Positions 27,883-37,258 of a stretch of 64,000 bases of DNA are shown here, in pieces. A program made the translations under genes and the position numbers. Numbering within the stretch: the stretch's first letter is position 1; each line of letters begins with the position of its first letter. The notes under the pieces are model-generated. The model saw nothing but the letters and a program-made list of their open reading frames with translations. It searched no databases and was not told the origin of the DNA. The stretch comes from Bacteroidota bacterium (GTDB taxonomy: Bacteria > Bacteroidota > Bacteroidia > Bacteroidales > Prolixibacteraceae), in contig JAJRSD010000040.1 of the NCBI GenBank assembly GCA_024278975.1, positions 1 through 64,000 on the forward strand. Reading direction: 5' to 3'.

Positions 27883-27999
27883 ATGAAAACTCGTGTTTCA
27901 GTTAAAAAACGTAGCGACGACTGCAAGATAATTCGCAGAAAAGGACGTTTATATGTGATTAATAAAAAGAACCCTAAGTTTAAACAACGTCAGGGATAA
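27883..27999 (+). CDS. rpmJ: 50S ribosomal protein L36
   Basis: 38 residues, [20 protein letters not shown] at the start, then [18 protein letters not shown]. It is too short for most gene-calling cutoffs. Only one Cys is left of the C-x2-C-x12-C-x4-H zinc site, so it is the zinc-free form common in Bacteroidota. L36 is the smallest 50S protein. 12 nt after infA and 24 nt before rpsM. Confidence 0.95.
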   Translation: MKTRVSVKKRSDDCKIIRRKGRLYVINKKNPKFKQRQG

Positions 28000-28023
28000 C
28001 ATTAATCTGTAAAATTAAAATTT

Positions 28024-28401
28024 ATGGCACGTATTGTAGGTGTTGATATTCCAAATAATAAAAGAGGTGAGGTAGTACTTACCTACATTTATGGCATTGG
28101 TCGCAGCAGGGCAAACACTATCTTAAAAGAAGCTGGTGTTGAAAGTAACCTGAAGGTGCAAGAGTGGAACGATGATCAGTTTGCAGCTATTCGTAAAGTA
28201 ATTAACGATAGCTTCAAAGTTGAAGGTGAATTGCGCTCTGAAGTTCAAATGAGTATTAAACGACTGATGGATATCGGTTGTTATCGTGGTATTCGCCACC
28301 GTATTGGTTTACCGGTACGCGGGCAAAAAACCAAAAATAATGCTCGTACACGTAAGGGAAAACGTAAAACTGTTGCGAACAAAAAAATGGCCACTAAATA
28401 A
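28024..28401 (+). CDS. rpsM: 30S ribosomal protein S13
   Basis: 125 residues. [20 protein letters not shown] start, the [14 protein letters not shown] helix-hairpin segment and the C-terminal basic tail [19 protein letters not shown] that reaches the P-site tRNA. First gene of the alpha segment (rpsM-rpsK-rpsD-rpoA-rplQ). Confidence 0.98.
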   Translation: MARIVGVDIPNNKRGEVVLTYIYGIGRSRANTILKEAGVESNLKVQEWNDDQFAAIRKVINDSFKVEGELRSEVQMSIKRLMDIGCYRGIRHRIGLPVRGQKTKNNARTRKGKRKTVANKKMATK

Positions 28402-28413
28402 GGAATTTGAGTT

Positions 28414-28803
28414 ATGGCAAAAAAGAAAGGATCAAGTAGAAAAAGAGTTGTTGTGGTCGAAGCCAATGGAATGGCTCACATTCACTCTTCTTTCAACAAT
28501 ATCATCGTAACGTTGACAAACATGAATGGCGAAGTCATCTCATGGTCGTCAGCCGGAAAGAAAGGATTCCGCGGTTCAAAAAAGAATACACCGTATGCTG
28601 CGCAAGTAGCTTCAGAGGAGTGTTCTAAAACTGCTTATGACCTTGGACTTCGTAAAGTAAAAGTGTATGTTAAGGGACCTGGTAACGGGCGTGAATCAGC
28701 AATCAGAGCAATGGCATCAATTGGCATTCAAGTTACTGAAATTGTTGATGTAACTCCGCTTCCACACAATGGTTGCAGGCCTCCTAAACGTCGTCGTGTT
28801 TAA
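28414..28803 (+). CDS. rpsK: 30S ribosomal protein S11
   Basis: 129 residues. [19 protein letters not shown], then [20 protein letters not shown], and the C-terminal signature [18 protein letters not shown]11 lies on the platform near the Shine-Dalgarno helix of 16S rRNA. 12 nt after rpsM. Confidence 0.98.
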   Translation: MAKKKGSSRKRVVVVEANGMAHIHSSFNNIIVTLTNMNGEVISWSSAGKKGFRGSKKNTPYAAQVASEECSKTAYDLGLRKVKVYVKGPGNGRESAIRAMASIGIQVTEIVDVTPLPHNGCRPPKRRRV

Positions 28804-28822
28804 TTATTAAAAGCAAAAGGTA

Positions 28823-29431
28823 ATGGCAAGATATAGAGGACCAAAATCTAAAATAGCTCGTAAATTCGGTGAGCCGATATTCGGCCCCGATAAAGTATTC
28901 GAACATAAAAACTATCCACCCGGAATGCACGGTTTATCTGCAAAAAGGAGGAAAAAGTCAGAATACGGAGAGCAGTTAAAAGAAAAGCAAAAAGCAAAAT
29001 ATACCTATGGTATTTTGGAAAAACAATTCCGCGGGCTCTTTAAAAAAGCTTCGGCTTCTAAAGGAGTAACCGGTGAAGTATTGTTACAATTGCTAGAATC
29101 GCGATTGGATAATGTTATTTTCAGAATGGGTGTAGCTAAAACACGGGCAGCAGCTCGTCAGTTTGTTTCGCACAAACATATTACAGTAAACGGAAAAGTA
29201 GTAAACATTCCTTCGTATTCGGTTAAACCAGGAGACATTGTTGGTGTTCGGGAAAAATCGAAGTCGTTGGAGGAAATTACAACCTCTCTACATTCGCGCC
29301 GGAGTTCTAACTATGAATGGTTGGAATGGAACGGTGATTTAATGTCAGGGAAATTCCTAAATCGTCCAGAACGTGAGGAGATACCTGAAAACATCAAAGA
29401 GCAACTTATCGTAGAGTTGTATTCAAAATAA
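28823..29431 (+). CDS. rpsD: 30S ribosomal protein S4
   Basis: 202 residues. [17 protein letters not shown] start, [23 protein letters not shown] (S4 domain, shown in part) and [14 protein letters not shown]. Primary 16S binder, and in E. coli the translational repressor of the alpha operon. The N-terminal zinc-ligand cysteines found in some species are absent. Confidence 0.98.
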   Translation: MARYRGPKSKIARKFGEPIFGPDKVFEHKNYPPGMHGLSAKRRKKSEYGEQLKEKQKAKYTYGILEKQFRGLFKKASASKGVTGEVLLQLLESRLDNVIFRMGVAKTRAAARQFVSHKHITVNGKVVNIPSYSVKPGDIVGVREKSKSLEEITTSLHSRRSSNYEWLEWNGDLMSGKFLNRPEREEIPENIKEQLIVELYSK

Positions 29432-29450
29432 TAATTTTATTTAGGATATT

Positions 29451-30443
29451 ATGGCAATATTAGCATTCCAAAAGCCTGACAAGGTGATAATGTTAGAATC
29501 CGATGATAAATTCGGAAGATTTGAATTTCGTCCGTTAGAACCGGGGTACGGTATTACAATTGGTAATGCGTTACGCCGAATTCTTTTATCGTCGCTCGAA
29601 GGTTATGCAATTACAACTGTAAAAATTGAAGGCGTTGACCACGAGTTTGCTACGATTAAAGGTGTTATTGAAGATGTAACAGATATTATACTTAATCTTA
29701 AGCAGATCCGTTTCAAAAACGAGGTGGATGACTTTGACAGTGAAAAAGTTTCGATTACATTAACCGGACAAGAAGAATTTACTGCAGGAGATATCAACAG
29801 GTTTATGACCGGTTTTAGGGTGTTAAACACCGACTTGGTTATTTGCCGTATGGAATCCGATGTGAAAATTCAGATTGAGTTAACAATCAACAAAGGACGT
29901 GGATATGTTCCTTCTGTTGAAAACAAACCGGTTGAAGCTGAATTTGGAGTAATCCCAATAGATTCAATTTTCACACCAATAAAAATAGTAAAATATGCTG
30001 TTGAGAATTATCGTGTTGAACAAAAAACTGACTATGAAAAATTGGTTTTTGATATCACTACCGATGGTTCAATCCAACCAAAAGAAGCGCTGAAAGAAGC
30101 AGCAAAAATTCTGATTTATCATTTCATGTTATTCTCAGATGACAAGATTACTCTCGATTCTGATGAGAAATTTGCAAATGAGGAGTTCGACGAGGAAGTA
30201 CTTCACATGCGTCAGCTATTGAAAACTAAATTGGTTGACATGGATTTGTCTGTAAGGGCATTGAATTGTTTAAAAGCCGCCGATGTTGATACATTGGGAG
30301 ATTTAGTTACGTACAACCGAAACGACTTACTAAAATTCAGAAACTTTGGTAAAAAATCACTTACCGAGTTAGATGATCTTCTGGATAACATGGGGCTGAA
30401 TTTTGGAATGGATATTTCGAAATATAAACTAGACAAGGAGTAA
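29451..30443 (+). CDS. rpoA: RNA polymerase alpha subunit
   Basis: 330 residues. The N-terminal dimerisation domain has [20 protein letters not shown], and the C-terminal domain (from about 245) has [16 protein letters not shown] and [18 protein letters not shown], which contact UP elements and activators. Two copies nucleate assembly of beta and beta-prime. 19 nt after rpsD; rplQ follows at once. Confidence 0.98.
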   Translation: MAILAFQKPDKVIMLESDDKFGRFEFRPLEPGYGITIGNALRRILLSSLEGYAITTVKIEGVDHEFATIKGVIEDVTDIILNLKQIRFKNEVDDFDSEKVSITLTGQEEFTAGDINRFMTGFRVLNTDLVICRMESDVKIQIELTINKGRGYVPSVENKPVEAEFGVIPIDSIFTPIKIVKYAVENYRVEQKTDYEKLVFDITTDGSIQPKEALKEAAKILIYHFMLFSDDKITLDSDEKFANEEFDEEVLHMRQLLKTKLVDMDLSVRALNCLKAADVDTLGDLVTYNRNDLLKFRNFGKKSLTELDDLLDNMGLNFGMDISKYKLDKE

Positions 30444-30449
30444 GAGGTA

Positions 30450-31040
30450 ATGAGACATAATAAGAAATTTAATCATTTAGGCCGTAAAACTGCACATCGG
30501 AAAGCGATGTTGGCAAACATGGCAAGTTCTCTAATTCAACACAAGAGAATTACGACCACGGTTGCTAAAGCAAAAGCTTTGCGTATGTACGTTGAGCCAC
30601 TGATTACAAAATCTAAAAAAGATTCGACACATTCGCGTAGAGTAGTATTTAGTTATTTGCAGGATAAAGAAGCGGTTTCTGAATTATTCAGAGAAGTTGC
30701 TGCTAAAATAGCTGAACGCCCGGGAGGATATACACGTATTCTGAAAACAGGAAATCGTTTGGGCGACAACGCCGAAATGTGTATTATCGAATTGGTAGAT
30801 TACAACGAAACAATGTTGGCTGCTAAAGAGGAAGCTGCTGCACCTAAAAAACGTCGCTCGCGTCGTGGTGGTGCTAAAAAAGCAACAACTGCTGCTAAAA
30901 CAGAAGTTGCAACCGATAAAGTTGAAGTTGTTGAAGATGTAAAACCAGTTGAAGAAACTGAGGCAAAAGCCGAAGAGACAACTACTGAAGAACCAAAATC
31001 AGAGAATACTGATTCTGCTGAAGAGAAAAAAGAAGAATAG
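30450..31040 (+). CDS. rplQ: 50S ribosomal protein L17 with long acidic tail
   Basis: 196 residues. The first about 125 are a regular L17: [40 protein letters not shown], and [19 protein letters not shown]. Then comes a basic patch ([15 protein letters not shown]) and a Glu/Ala/Thr-rich tail of about 50 residues, so the protein is much longer than the 127-residue E. coli form. Extended L17 tails are seen in Bacteroidota; the role is unknown. Last gene of the supercluster. Confidence 0.97.
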   Translation: MRHNKKFNHLGRKTAHRKAMLANMASSLIQHKRITTTVAKAKALRMYVEPLITKSKKDSTHSRRVVFSYLQDKEAVSELFREVAAKIAERPGGYTRILKTGNRLGDNAEMCIIELVDYNETMLAAKEEAAAPKKRRSRRGGAKKATTAAKTEVATDKVEVVEDVKPVEETEAKAEETTTEEPKSENTDSAEEKKEE

Positions 31041-31060
31041 ATTTTTCTTGAATATATTAA

Positions 31061-31092
31061 AAGCCGGCCTTTTTTAAGAGCCGGCTTTTTTA
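31061..31092 (+). terminator. intrinsic terminator of the ribosomal supercluster
   Basis: AAGCCGGC (31061-31068) pairs with GCCGGCTT (31080-31087) around an 11-nt loop and is followed by a T run. It starts 21 nt after the rplQ stop. Confidence 0.92.
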
Positions 31093-31528
31093 TTGAAATT
31101 ATCCTGTAAATTTTTAAAAGTATTCTTCCATAAAAAAAGGAAAGCCCTTTTATTGACTTCCCCTATTGTTGGGATACCAGAATTCGAGCATAGTCCTAGT
31201 TATGCCTTTATATCAATGATTTACATCACTCTTGATTTTACGGATCACCGTTTAGTTCACATTTAAAGAACGTTGCTTTATAATATATAAAGCTATTGTA
31301 AAGATAAGGTTTTCAATTCAATTATTCTTCTAAGTTCAGAAACCATGCTTGAAAGGGAATTGATGCATCAAGGAATATAGTGTTCAATAATGTTTAAATT
31401 CGTTTAAATGCAGATTCCATCATTACCTGTTCTGGACTTGAAATGTTCATACTTCCTGCTCTTTTTGCTCACTGCTCCACCTGTGCAAAGAAACTGAAGG
31501 CTGTCCAATCCGTTCTATAAATACAAGT

Positions 31529-31574
31529 ATCTTTCATTATAATATCTCTATATCTAAACATTATAATGAAAGAT
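31529..31574. repeat. 15-bp perfect inverted repeat, AT-rich
   Basis: Arms ATCTTTCATTATAAT (31529-31543) and ATTATAATGAAAGAT (31560-31574) surround a 16-nt spacer. It lies 50 nt beyond the AraC stop on the minus strand. It lacks a G/C-rich stem and a T run, so it is a poor intrinsic terminator; it may be the remnant ends of a small element or a protein-binding site. Confidence 0.75.
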
Positions 31575-31624
31575 TCGAATAGTATTCCACACTGTAACAA
31601 GTACACTTATTATTCCCATTACAA

Positions 31625-32452
31625 TTAAAAAGGACGTGTTTTCTTTAGCTTGCCCGGACTGTAATTAAACTGTTTTTTAAACTGGCGATAGAAATAAAAT
31701 TCATTGTTGTAGCCCGATTCAAAAGCAATTTCTTTTACGCTTGTATTCGTAGTAGTAAGCAGTTTTATAGCATGCTCCATGCGTAACCTTAGCATATAAT
31801 TGTAAGGGGTTAATCCAAAGTTCTTTTTAAATATGCGATGAAAGTAATTGGGTGCAAAGTTCGATTTTGAAGCGATCTCTTCTAAGGGTGGATTCTGTTT
31901 AAATTCATTGTTCATGAATTTTAGTGAAGGGTCTAAATTTGTAATCTCACCTGATGCAGAAAAACTTTGTACGGGAAAATCTTTTATAATATCAGCTATA
32001 AAATTTAATATATAACTGTGCAATTTAGCCTCTTCAAAACAATAGTGTAGGGTTAATATATTTGATGACAATAAATTATCGTTGTTGAATACTTTTTTTG
32101 TAAACTTATTGAAATTATCCATAAAAGGAAAATCGGTATTATCCCATACATGTACCGGTTCAGAATTCAATAATATATGCCTTAAATACAACGATGTAGG
32201 AATGAAATGCAGCCAGAAGATATCCATAAAAGAGTTGCATTTTTGCGAAACGATATTAAATCCTGAAATAAAATATATATTGCCTGATTCAATTAGATAT
32301 TCCGTATTGTCAACATTAATAATGGCATCTCCCTTAACAGGATTATAAATTTTAAAGCAGCGATCAAGTTCACTGCTGGATTTATTCCATGAGCTGTCGC
32401 AATGGTTAAAACCTCCGGTAATAATCTTACATTCAAACGAATCAATTGTCAT
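31625..32452 (-). CDS. AraC-family transcriptional regulator
   Basis: 275 residues. The N-terminal half (about 10-120) is a cupin-like sensory domain (NVDNTEYLIESGNIYFISG). The C-terminal 100 residues hold two helix-turn-helix motifs: PLEEIASKSNFAPNYFHRIF and TSVKEIAFESGYNNEFYFYR, then FKKQFNYSPGKLKK. It is divergent from the glycyl-radical gene across 120 nt and is the obvious candidate local regulator of the carbohydrate run. In this family the effector is usually a sugar or sugar acid; here unknown. Classical hybrid two-component or SusR-like regulators are not seen. Confidence 0.92.
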   Translation of the reverse strand: MTIDSFECKIITGGFNHCDSSWNKSSSELDRCFKIYNPVKGDAIINVDNTEYLIESGNIYFISGFNIVSQKCNSFMDIFWLHFIPTSLYLRHILLNSEPVHVWDNTDFPFMDNFNKFTKKVFNNDNLLSSNILTLHYCFEEAKLHSYILNFIADIIKDFPVQSFSASGEITNLDPSLKFMNNEFKQNPPLEEIASKSNFAPNYFHRIFKKNFGLTPYNYMLRLRMEHAIKLLTTTNTSVKEIAFESGYNNEFYFYRQFKKQFNYSPGKLKKTRPF

Positions 32453-32518
32453 AATAGTTAAGATTGTATATGTTTTAGTTTGAATCGTTTATTTTATATC
32501 TGTCTGTTATTGTGTTCA

Positions 32519-32550
32519 TTTGACTGAATAAAAGTATTAATAAAGTTTAG
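32519..32550 (+). promoter_or_regulatory. candidate promoter for the glycyl-radical/glycosidase run
   Basis: TTTG at 32519-32522 and TAAAGTTTAG at 32541-32550 with an 18-nt spacer give Bacteroidota spacing with an imperfect -7 box, as expected of an activator-dependent promoter. It lies in the 120-nt divergent region facing the AraC gene and 23 nt before the ATG. Confidence 0.4.
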
Positions 32551-32572
32551 ATAGTCAAAATATAATACAATT

Positions 32573-34846
32573 ATGAAGGAAAATGAAGTAACCAGAAAGT
32601 TTACACCTGACAATAGAATGCAGACGCTTATTGACCGACGATTACAATTAGTAATTGAAAAGAAGAGGGATATCTATGTTGATAATGCCGAATTTTTGGT
32701 TTATCATTGGTCAGGCGAAGCTGCATCATTCTCTCCTGCCACCGGAGAGCATGCCTGTGATATTGACAAACGAATTGGAATTGGTGACCATAATGCAAGG
32801 GTTGATATTGGCATCCCTTTCCCAAAAGCAGATGATATGCCTTCAAAAAAAGGCAATTTTGAATACACCCCTTTAAACTGGGCGAAAGATTATGCTTTTT
32901 TTATTGATAATAGTCCGGCAGAGGTTTATGAGAATGAACTGATTGTAGGTGAATTTCATTGGCAGTTAGATGAAGCGCGTTATTTTCAATATCCTGATGA
33001 ACAGCGAAACGATGGTTTCGAGGCACGGGAGTTGGGAGCAGGTGGAATCAGTTTTACACATACCACTCCCGATTTAAGTATTGGACTGGAATTGGGTTGG
33101 AATGGTCTGCTGGATAAAGTAAGAAAAAACATTTCAAAATTTGAGAAAGAGGGTAAAACCGAACAAGTTGATTATTTGAAAGCCTCGGAATTAATTGCAC
33201 TTTCAATTCAGCGTTTTATTAAGCGCCATGCAGATGAAGCACGAAACAAGGCAAGTAAATTGTCAGATTCAAAACAGATAGATCTCTATTTATCCATTGC
33301 AGAAGTGTGTGATAACCTCGCGATACGAGCTCCTCAAACACTCCACGAAGCGGTGCAGTGGATCTGGTTTTTTCAGGTTGCCGAACGTATGCACGGACAT
33401 GGAAATGGCTATGGACGAACAGACTTGCTCCTGCAACCATTCTACAAAAAAGACATAGCAGAAAACAGAATTACCCGACAGATGGCTCGGGAACTGGTTG
33501 GTGAGATGTATATAAAATACGGAAGCTACACAGCCATTGGTGGAAGATTGCAAGATATGTCGGACGCCACAAATGAGATGAGTTGGGTCTGCCTTGAAGC
33601 CTACGATTTAGTGGGCGGAATAAATCACATGGGTGTAATGTGGCACGAAGATATGGATAAGAAGTTTTACCGCTATGCCAATGATGTTTTGACACGACAT
33701 GGATGCGGCGTACCCATCTTGGTGAATTACGACATACTTAAAGCCAGTGAAGTGCGAAGTGGGTACAAGCCCGAAGACGCATGGAATGTTGCATACAGCG
33801 GCTGCCAGTGGTATTGTGGGGTAGGAACAGAGTATAACGACCAGGATGTTAACAGCCTTGTACTTGTACAGCCTATGCAAAGAGCAATTGAACTGTCAAT
33901 AAAAAATAGGGTTGAGGACTTTGATGGTTTCTGGAAAATATACAACCATGAGGTTGACCGGACAGCAGATGCATTGGTGAAATTTAAAGATGTAACTTAC
34001 GACTGGCAGGCAAAAGTGTGGCCTGAGATGGTAACTACCTTTTGCATGCACGATTGTATCGAAAAGGGTAAGGATTGTACTGATAAAGGTGCCGTGAGAT
34101 ACAACTACACTTCTGTAAATGTATTGGGTGTTCCCAATGTGGCAGACTCAATGTATGCCATAAAGGAGTTGGTTTTCACAAAAAAACAGTACTCTCTTGA
34201 AGAGTTGGGGGATGCCCTTAAGGAGAATTGGGCAGGACGGGAAGTTATGAGACAGCACTTTTTGAACGTTCCCAAATTCGGTAATGATGAGGACGGAGTT
34301 GATGCAATGGCAATTCAGGTTGCAGAGCAGGTCAGGGAAGTGCTGGAGAGCAAGCAGAATAACAAAGGGTTTAATTATCGTCCTTCACTGTTTCAGTACA
34401 TGGGGCATACTTATGCCGGGCCAATGTTGGGTGCTACTCCTGATGGTCGACTGGCAAAAGAGCCGTTGGCACACGGAATGAATCCCATGCACGGTCGCAA
34501 TAGTAATGGCATTGCAAGTACAGTAAATTATTTTACAAAACTCGATTTCTCTAAATATCAGGGCGGTTCTTTTCAGATTGAATTAACTCCCGATTTCTTT
34601 AAAGCCGGTTCTGAAAAAGATAAACTTATGGATGCCTTTTCTGTAGGGTTTTTCAAGAAAGGCGGGGTGCAGATAAATTTTAATCTGGTTGATTTAGACG
34701 TTCTTGAAGATGCTATGAATGATAATGAAAACCCAATTTATAACGATATTAATGTAAAAGTAACCGGTTACTCCAGCCACTTTGTAACTATGGATAAACG
34801 TTTCCAGAAAGAGTTTATTGAGCGGGTAAATTATAAAAATTTGTAG
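32573..34846 (+). CDS. glycyl radical enzyme of unassigned subfamily (PFL-like)
   Basis: 757 residues, pyruvate-formate-lyase/glycerol-dehydratase superfamily. The C-terminal glycine-radical loop is KVTGYSSHF with Gly732 (usual RVxGY). The thiyl loop is AYSGCQWYCGVGTEY with Cys411. Dehydratase, choline lyase and decarboxylase types carry Cys-x-Glu here and formate-lyase has Cys-Cys; this protein has Cys-Gln-Trp, so neither reaction is supported. Other superfamily features include HTTPD (163-167), RMHGHGNGYGRTD (272-284) and DGRLAKEPLAHGMNP (624-638). The activase gene follows 43 nt later, and a FucP-like permease after that, so a role in fermenting a deoxysugar or its product is inferred. No microcompartment shell genes are visible. 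The enzyme must be oxygen-sensitive and cytosolic; no signal peptide. Confidence 0.88.
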   Translation: MKENEVTRKFTPDNRMQTLIDRRLQLVIEKKRDIYVDNAEFLVYHWSGEAASFSPATGEHACDIDKRIGIGDHNARVDIGIPFPKADDMPSKKGNFEYTPLNWAKDYAFFIDNSPAEVYENELIVGEFHWQLDEARYFQYPDEQRNDGFEARELGAGGISFTHTTPDLSIGLELGWNGLLDKVRKNISKFEKEGKTEQVDYLKASELIALSIQRFIKRHADEARNKASKLSDSKQIDLYLSIAEVCDNLAIRAPQTLHEAVQWIWFFQVAERMHGHGNGYGRTDLLLQPFYKKDIAENRITRQMARELVGEMYIKYGSYTAIGGRLQDMSDATNEMSWVCLEAYDLVGGINHMGVMWHEDMDKKFYRYANDVLTRHGCGVPILVNYDILKASEVRSGYKPEDAWNVAYSGCQWYCGVGTEYNDQDVNSLVLVQPMQRAIELSIKNRVEDFDGFWKIYNHEVDRTADALVKFKDVTYDWQAKVWPEMVTTFCMHDCIEKGKDCTDKGAVRYNYTSVNVLGVPNVADSMYAIKELVFTKKQYSLEELGDALKENWAGREVMRQHFLNVPKFGNDEDGVDAMAIQVAEQVREVLESKQNNKGFNYRPSLFQYMGHTYAGPMLGATPDGRLAKEPLAHGMNPMHGRNSNGIASTVNYFTKLDFSKYQGGSFQIELTPDFFKAGSEKDKLMDAFSVGFFKKGGVQINFNLVDLDVLEDAMNDNENPIYNDINVKVTGYSSHFVTMDKRFQKEFIERVNYKNL

Positions 34847-34889
34847 CTTAATATCTCCGAAGGAGTTCAACAATAATTGTCAGCTTTTA

Positions 34890-35854
34890 ATGGACAAGCA
34901 AAAATCAAACAACGAGATAAAAGGGCGAATATTTAAAATTGAATCGTTAAATACGCATAACGGCCCGGGTTACCGAACTGTTATATATTTAAAAGGATGC
35001 CCTCTGAATTGTCTTTGGTGTCATAACCCGGAAGGTATTTCGCAAAAAAAAGAGATATGGGTACTGCACTCCAAATGTATTGGATGTTTAAGCTGTGTTG
35101 ATGCCTGTCCCCAATCTGCCCTTTCTATGCAGAAATCAGGAATAGCAGTTGACCGTAGCAAGTGTGTTGGTTGTTATACTTGTGTTGATGTATGTCCTTC
35201 AAAAGCTATCGAAAAGTTAGGGGAAGATTATACTGTTTCAGAAGTTTTTGATCGGGTGTTAAAAGACAAACTTTTCCTCGAAGAATCGGGAGGTGGAATA
35301 ACAGTAACAGGTGGTGAGCCGGGGATAGCCCCCGAATTTGTAAGCCAACTGTTTCAGAAATGCCGCAATGAGGGTATTCACACTGCATTTGACACTTCCG
35401 GATTTATCTCAAAAAGGCTCTCGAAATGATAATCCCTTATACCGACCTTCTCTTTTTCGACCTGAAAGTTATGGAGGATGAGGCAGCCGTAAAACTAACC
35501 GGACAAGACACCTCCCACATATTTGAATCATTGGAATGGATTAAATCGTATAATTTAGCACACAACAAACCGGAGTTGCAATTTCGCACACCAATCATCC
35601 CGGGGTCAACAGACAGCACAAAAAATATGAAGGCCATTGCCACAAAAATACGAAATGAATACGCAGGACTTTTTACCGAGTGGGAATTAAATCTATTCAA
35701 TGACATCTGCGAAGATAAATATCAAAGGCTAAATAAAACATGGCATTATACCGGAATAAGTTTCGATAACAGTGCCTACAGTAAAGTGGACAGATTCAGA
35801 GAAGATAATTTAGATTTAAAGATTAAAATATCAGGTTTTTATCAAAAGAAATAG
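34890..35854 (+). pseudogene. glycyl-radical-enzyme activase (radical SAM), frameshifted
   Basis: The first part (179 codons) has the radical-SAM cluster motif CPLNCLWC (Cys37, 41, 44) and two ferredoxin-type 4Fe-4S sites (Cys63/66/69/73 and 92/95/98/102), as in activases of glycerol-dehydratase-type glycyl radical enzymes, then GGGITVTGGEP for SAM binding. It terminates at 35429 shortly after DTSGF. The remaining 142 codons continue in the -1 frame from 35426 (IIPYTDLLFFDLKVMED), with LQFRTPIIPG. Adding one A to the five-A run at 35411-35415 restores one protein of about 321 residues. A 1-nt deletion or a sequencing error is simplest; the ATGA overlap would also permit coupled synthesis of two halves. 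It would install the glycine radical in the preceding enzyme. Confidence 0.85.
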
Positions 35855-35932
35855 AGTAAATTATTATATTTACAGTTACCGGACTACCTGCTCTCTACTG
35901 CTGTTTTCCGACATAAGCTTAATTGATCAATT

Positions 35933-37138
35933 ATGAAAAATCAAACATCAAAATTCTTACCTCTGCTTTTAGTTTATATCCTATTTTTCATGTGGGGATT
36001 TATCTGGAACATGTTTAATGTTCTGGCCACTTTTTTTCAGGAGTCGTTTAATCTCTCCAACACTCAGGTCTCGTTCGGAACATCCTTGTCTTTTCTCGCA
36101 TTTTTTCTGATGTCGTACCCTGCAAAAATTATTATTGGCAAATTCGGAACTCAAAAAGCCATTGCTCTCGGCGCAGCAGTTACCGGAGTTGGGTTATTGA
36201 TATTCTATCCCGCTTCAGTTGCCGAAAGTTACAACATCTTCCTGATTGGGTTATTTGTCTTGTTTACCGGAGTAACTATTCTCCAAACAGTTTGCAACCC
36301 TTATGTTGGTATATCCGGAAAGCCAAAAAACAGAGCAGCCCGAATTAATTTCGCACAGGGTGTGGGTGCTATTGGTGCTGCTTTAACTGCCCCTTTGGCC
36401 GGATGGTTTATACTCAAACTGTATGGAGATGACATTTTTGGAGGGATAAAAATATTCTACTTGCTTATTGCCGGTGTCTTCTTTTTGTTGGCTTTTCTGG
36501 TTATTGTCGTTAATATGCCTCCTAATCCAACAGAAGAGAAACAAAAGAGTGTTGCGATTAGCTTTAAACCGGGGGGTGCCTTTAAACACCGTCATTTTGT
36601 GATTGGCTTTATTATTATGTTTGTTTACATGGGTGCCGAAGCAATATTGTACCAGTTAATGACACCCTACTTTAAAGAGGTTGGACAGATTGGGAATGCC
36701 AAAGCAGTACAACTCTCATCTATTATTTTTTATGGATTGATGGCAGGCAGACTATTAGGTGCCTGGGCTATGACAAAAATTGATCCTGCTAAGATTCTCG
36801 GTTCATTTGCCTTGATAGCTGCACTCTTGGTAATTACATCGATGGTTGCCGGGGGAACAGTTGGGATATATGCCATAACTGCCATTGGATTTTTTATCTC
36901 CATCATGTTTGCTTCAATATTTGCCCTCGCAACAAAAGGACTCGGGAAAGATACAAATGAAGCATCTTCGTTTGTTATTATGGCTATTTCGGGAGGCTTT
37001 TTTATACCGCTGCTATTTGGTGTAACTGCTGATTACTTTAGTTTGTCGGCATCATTAATTGTTGTTGTTATTCCTTTACTCGCAACTTCGGCCTATGGTT
37101 TCTTCTACAAAAGGATTATAAATTATAACGATAATTAA
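35933..37138 (+). CDS. FucP-like MFS sugar permease
   Basis: 401 residues, about twelve hydrophobic segments. The start LPLLLVYILFFMWGFIWNMF and the NPYVGISGKPKNRAARINFAQGVGAIGAALTAP region (part shown) match the fucose/glucose:H+ symporter (FHS) branch of the major facilitator superfamily. L-fucose is the likely substrate from the adjacent alpha-fucosidase genes; glucose, galactose or N-acetylhexosamine remain possible. It lies between the activase and the DUF5703 gene in the same direction, 78 nt after the former. Confidence 0.85.
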   Translation: MKNQTSKFLPLLLVYILFFMWGFIWNMFNVLATFFQESFNLSNTQVSFGTSLSFLAFFLMSYPAKIIIGKFGTQKAIALGAAVTGVGLLIFYPASVAESYNIFLIGLFVLFTGVTILQTVCNPYVGISGKPKNRAARINFAQGVGAIGAALTAPLAGWFILKLYGDDIFGGIKIFYLLIAGVFFLLAFLVIVVNMPPNPTEEKQKSVAISFKPGGAFKHRHFVIGFIIMFVYMGAEAILYQLMTPYFKEVGQIGNAKAVQLSSIIFYGLMAGRLLGAWAMTKIDPAKILGSFALIAALLVITSMVAGGTVGIYAITAIGFFISIMFASIFALATKGLGKDTNEASSFVIMAISGGFFIPLLFGVTADYFSLSASLIVVVIPLLATSAYGFFYKRIINYNDN

Positions 37139-37258
37139 CATGAGGTAGGCAATAGAATTAAAAAATTTAAATGTATCGATTAAATTGCTTAATGAATCGG
37201 AACATTTGGGAGAATCTGATATTCATACAGAGATATAATTTATTTAAAAGAAATAATC

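Larger units (their letters stand above)
31041..31624. other. intergenic region between rplQ and the AraC regulator gene
   Basis: 584 nt. It starts with the operon terminator and ends at the stop codon of the convergent AraC gene. In between I see no open frame with coding character, no tRNA and no recognisable small RNA. A 15-bp perfect inverted repeat at 31529-31574 is its only clear structure. Confidence 0.6.

Noticed and set aside
35405-35430. Programmed -1 ribosomal frameshift in the activase gene
   Set aside because: The run is A-AAA-AGG rather than a good A-AAA-AAG heptamer, and I see no upstream Shine-Dalgarno-like stimulator or downstream stem. A 1-nt indel is the simpler reading.
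37165-37200. Operator palindrome upstream of the DUF5703 gene
   Set aside because: CGATT and AATCG pair only over 5 bp and the inner bases do not continue the symmetry.
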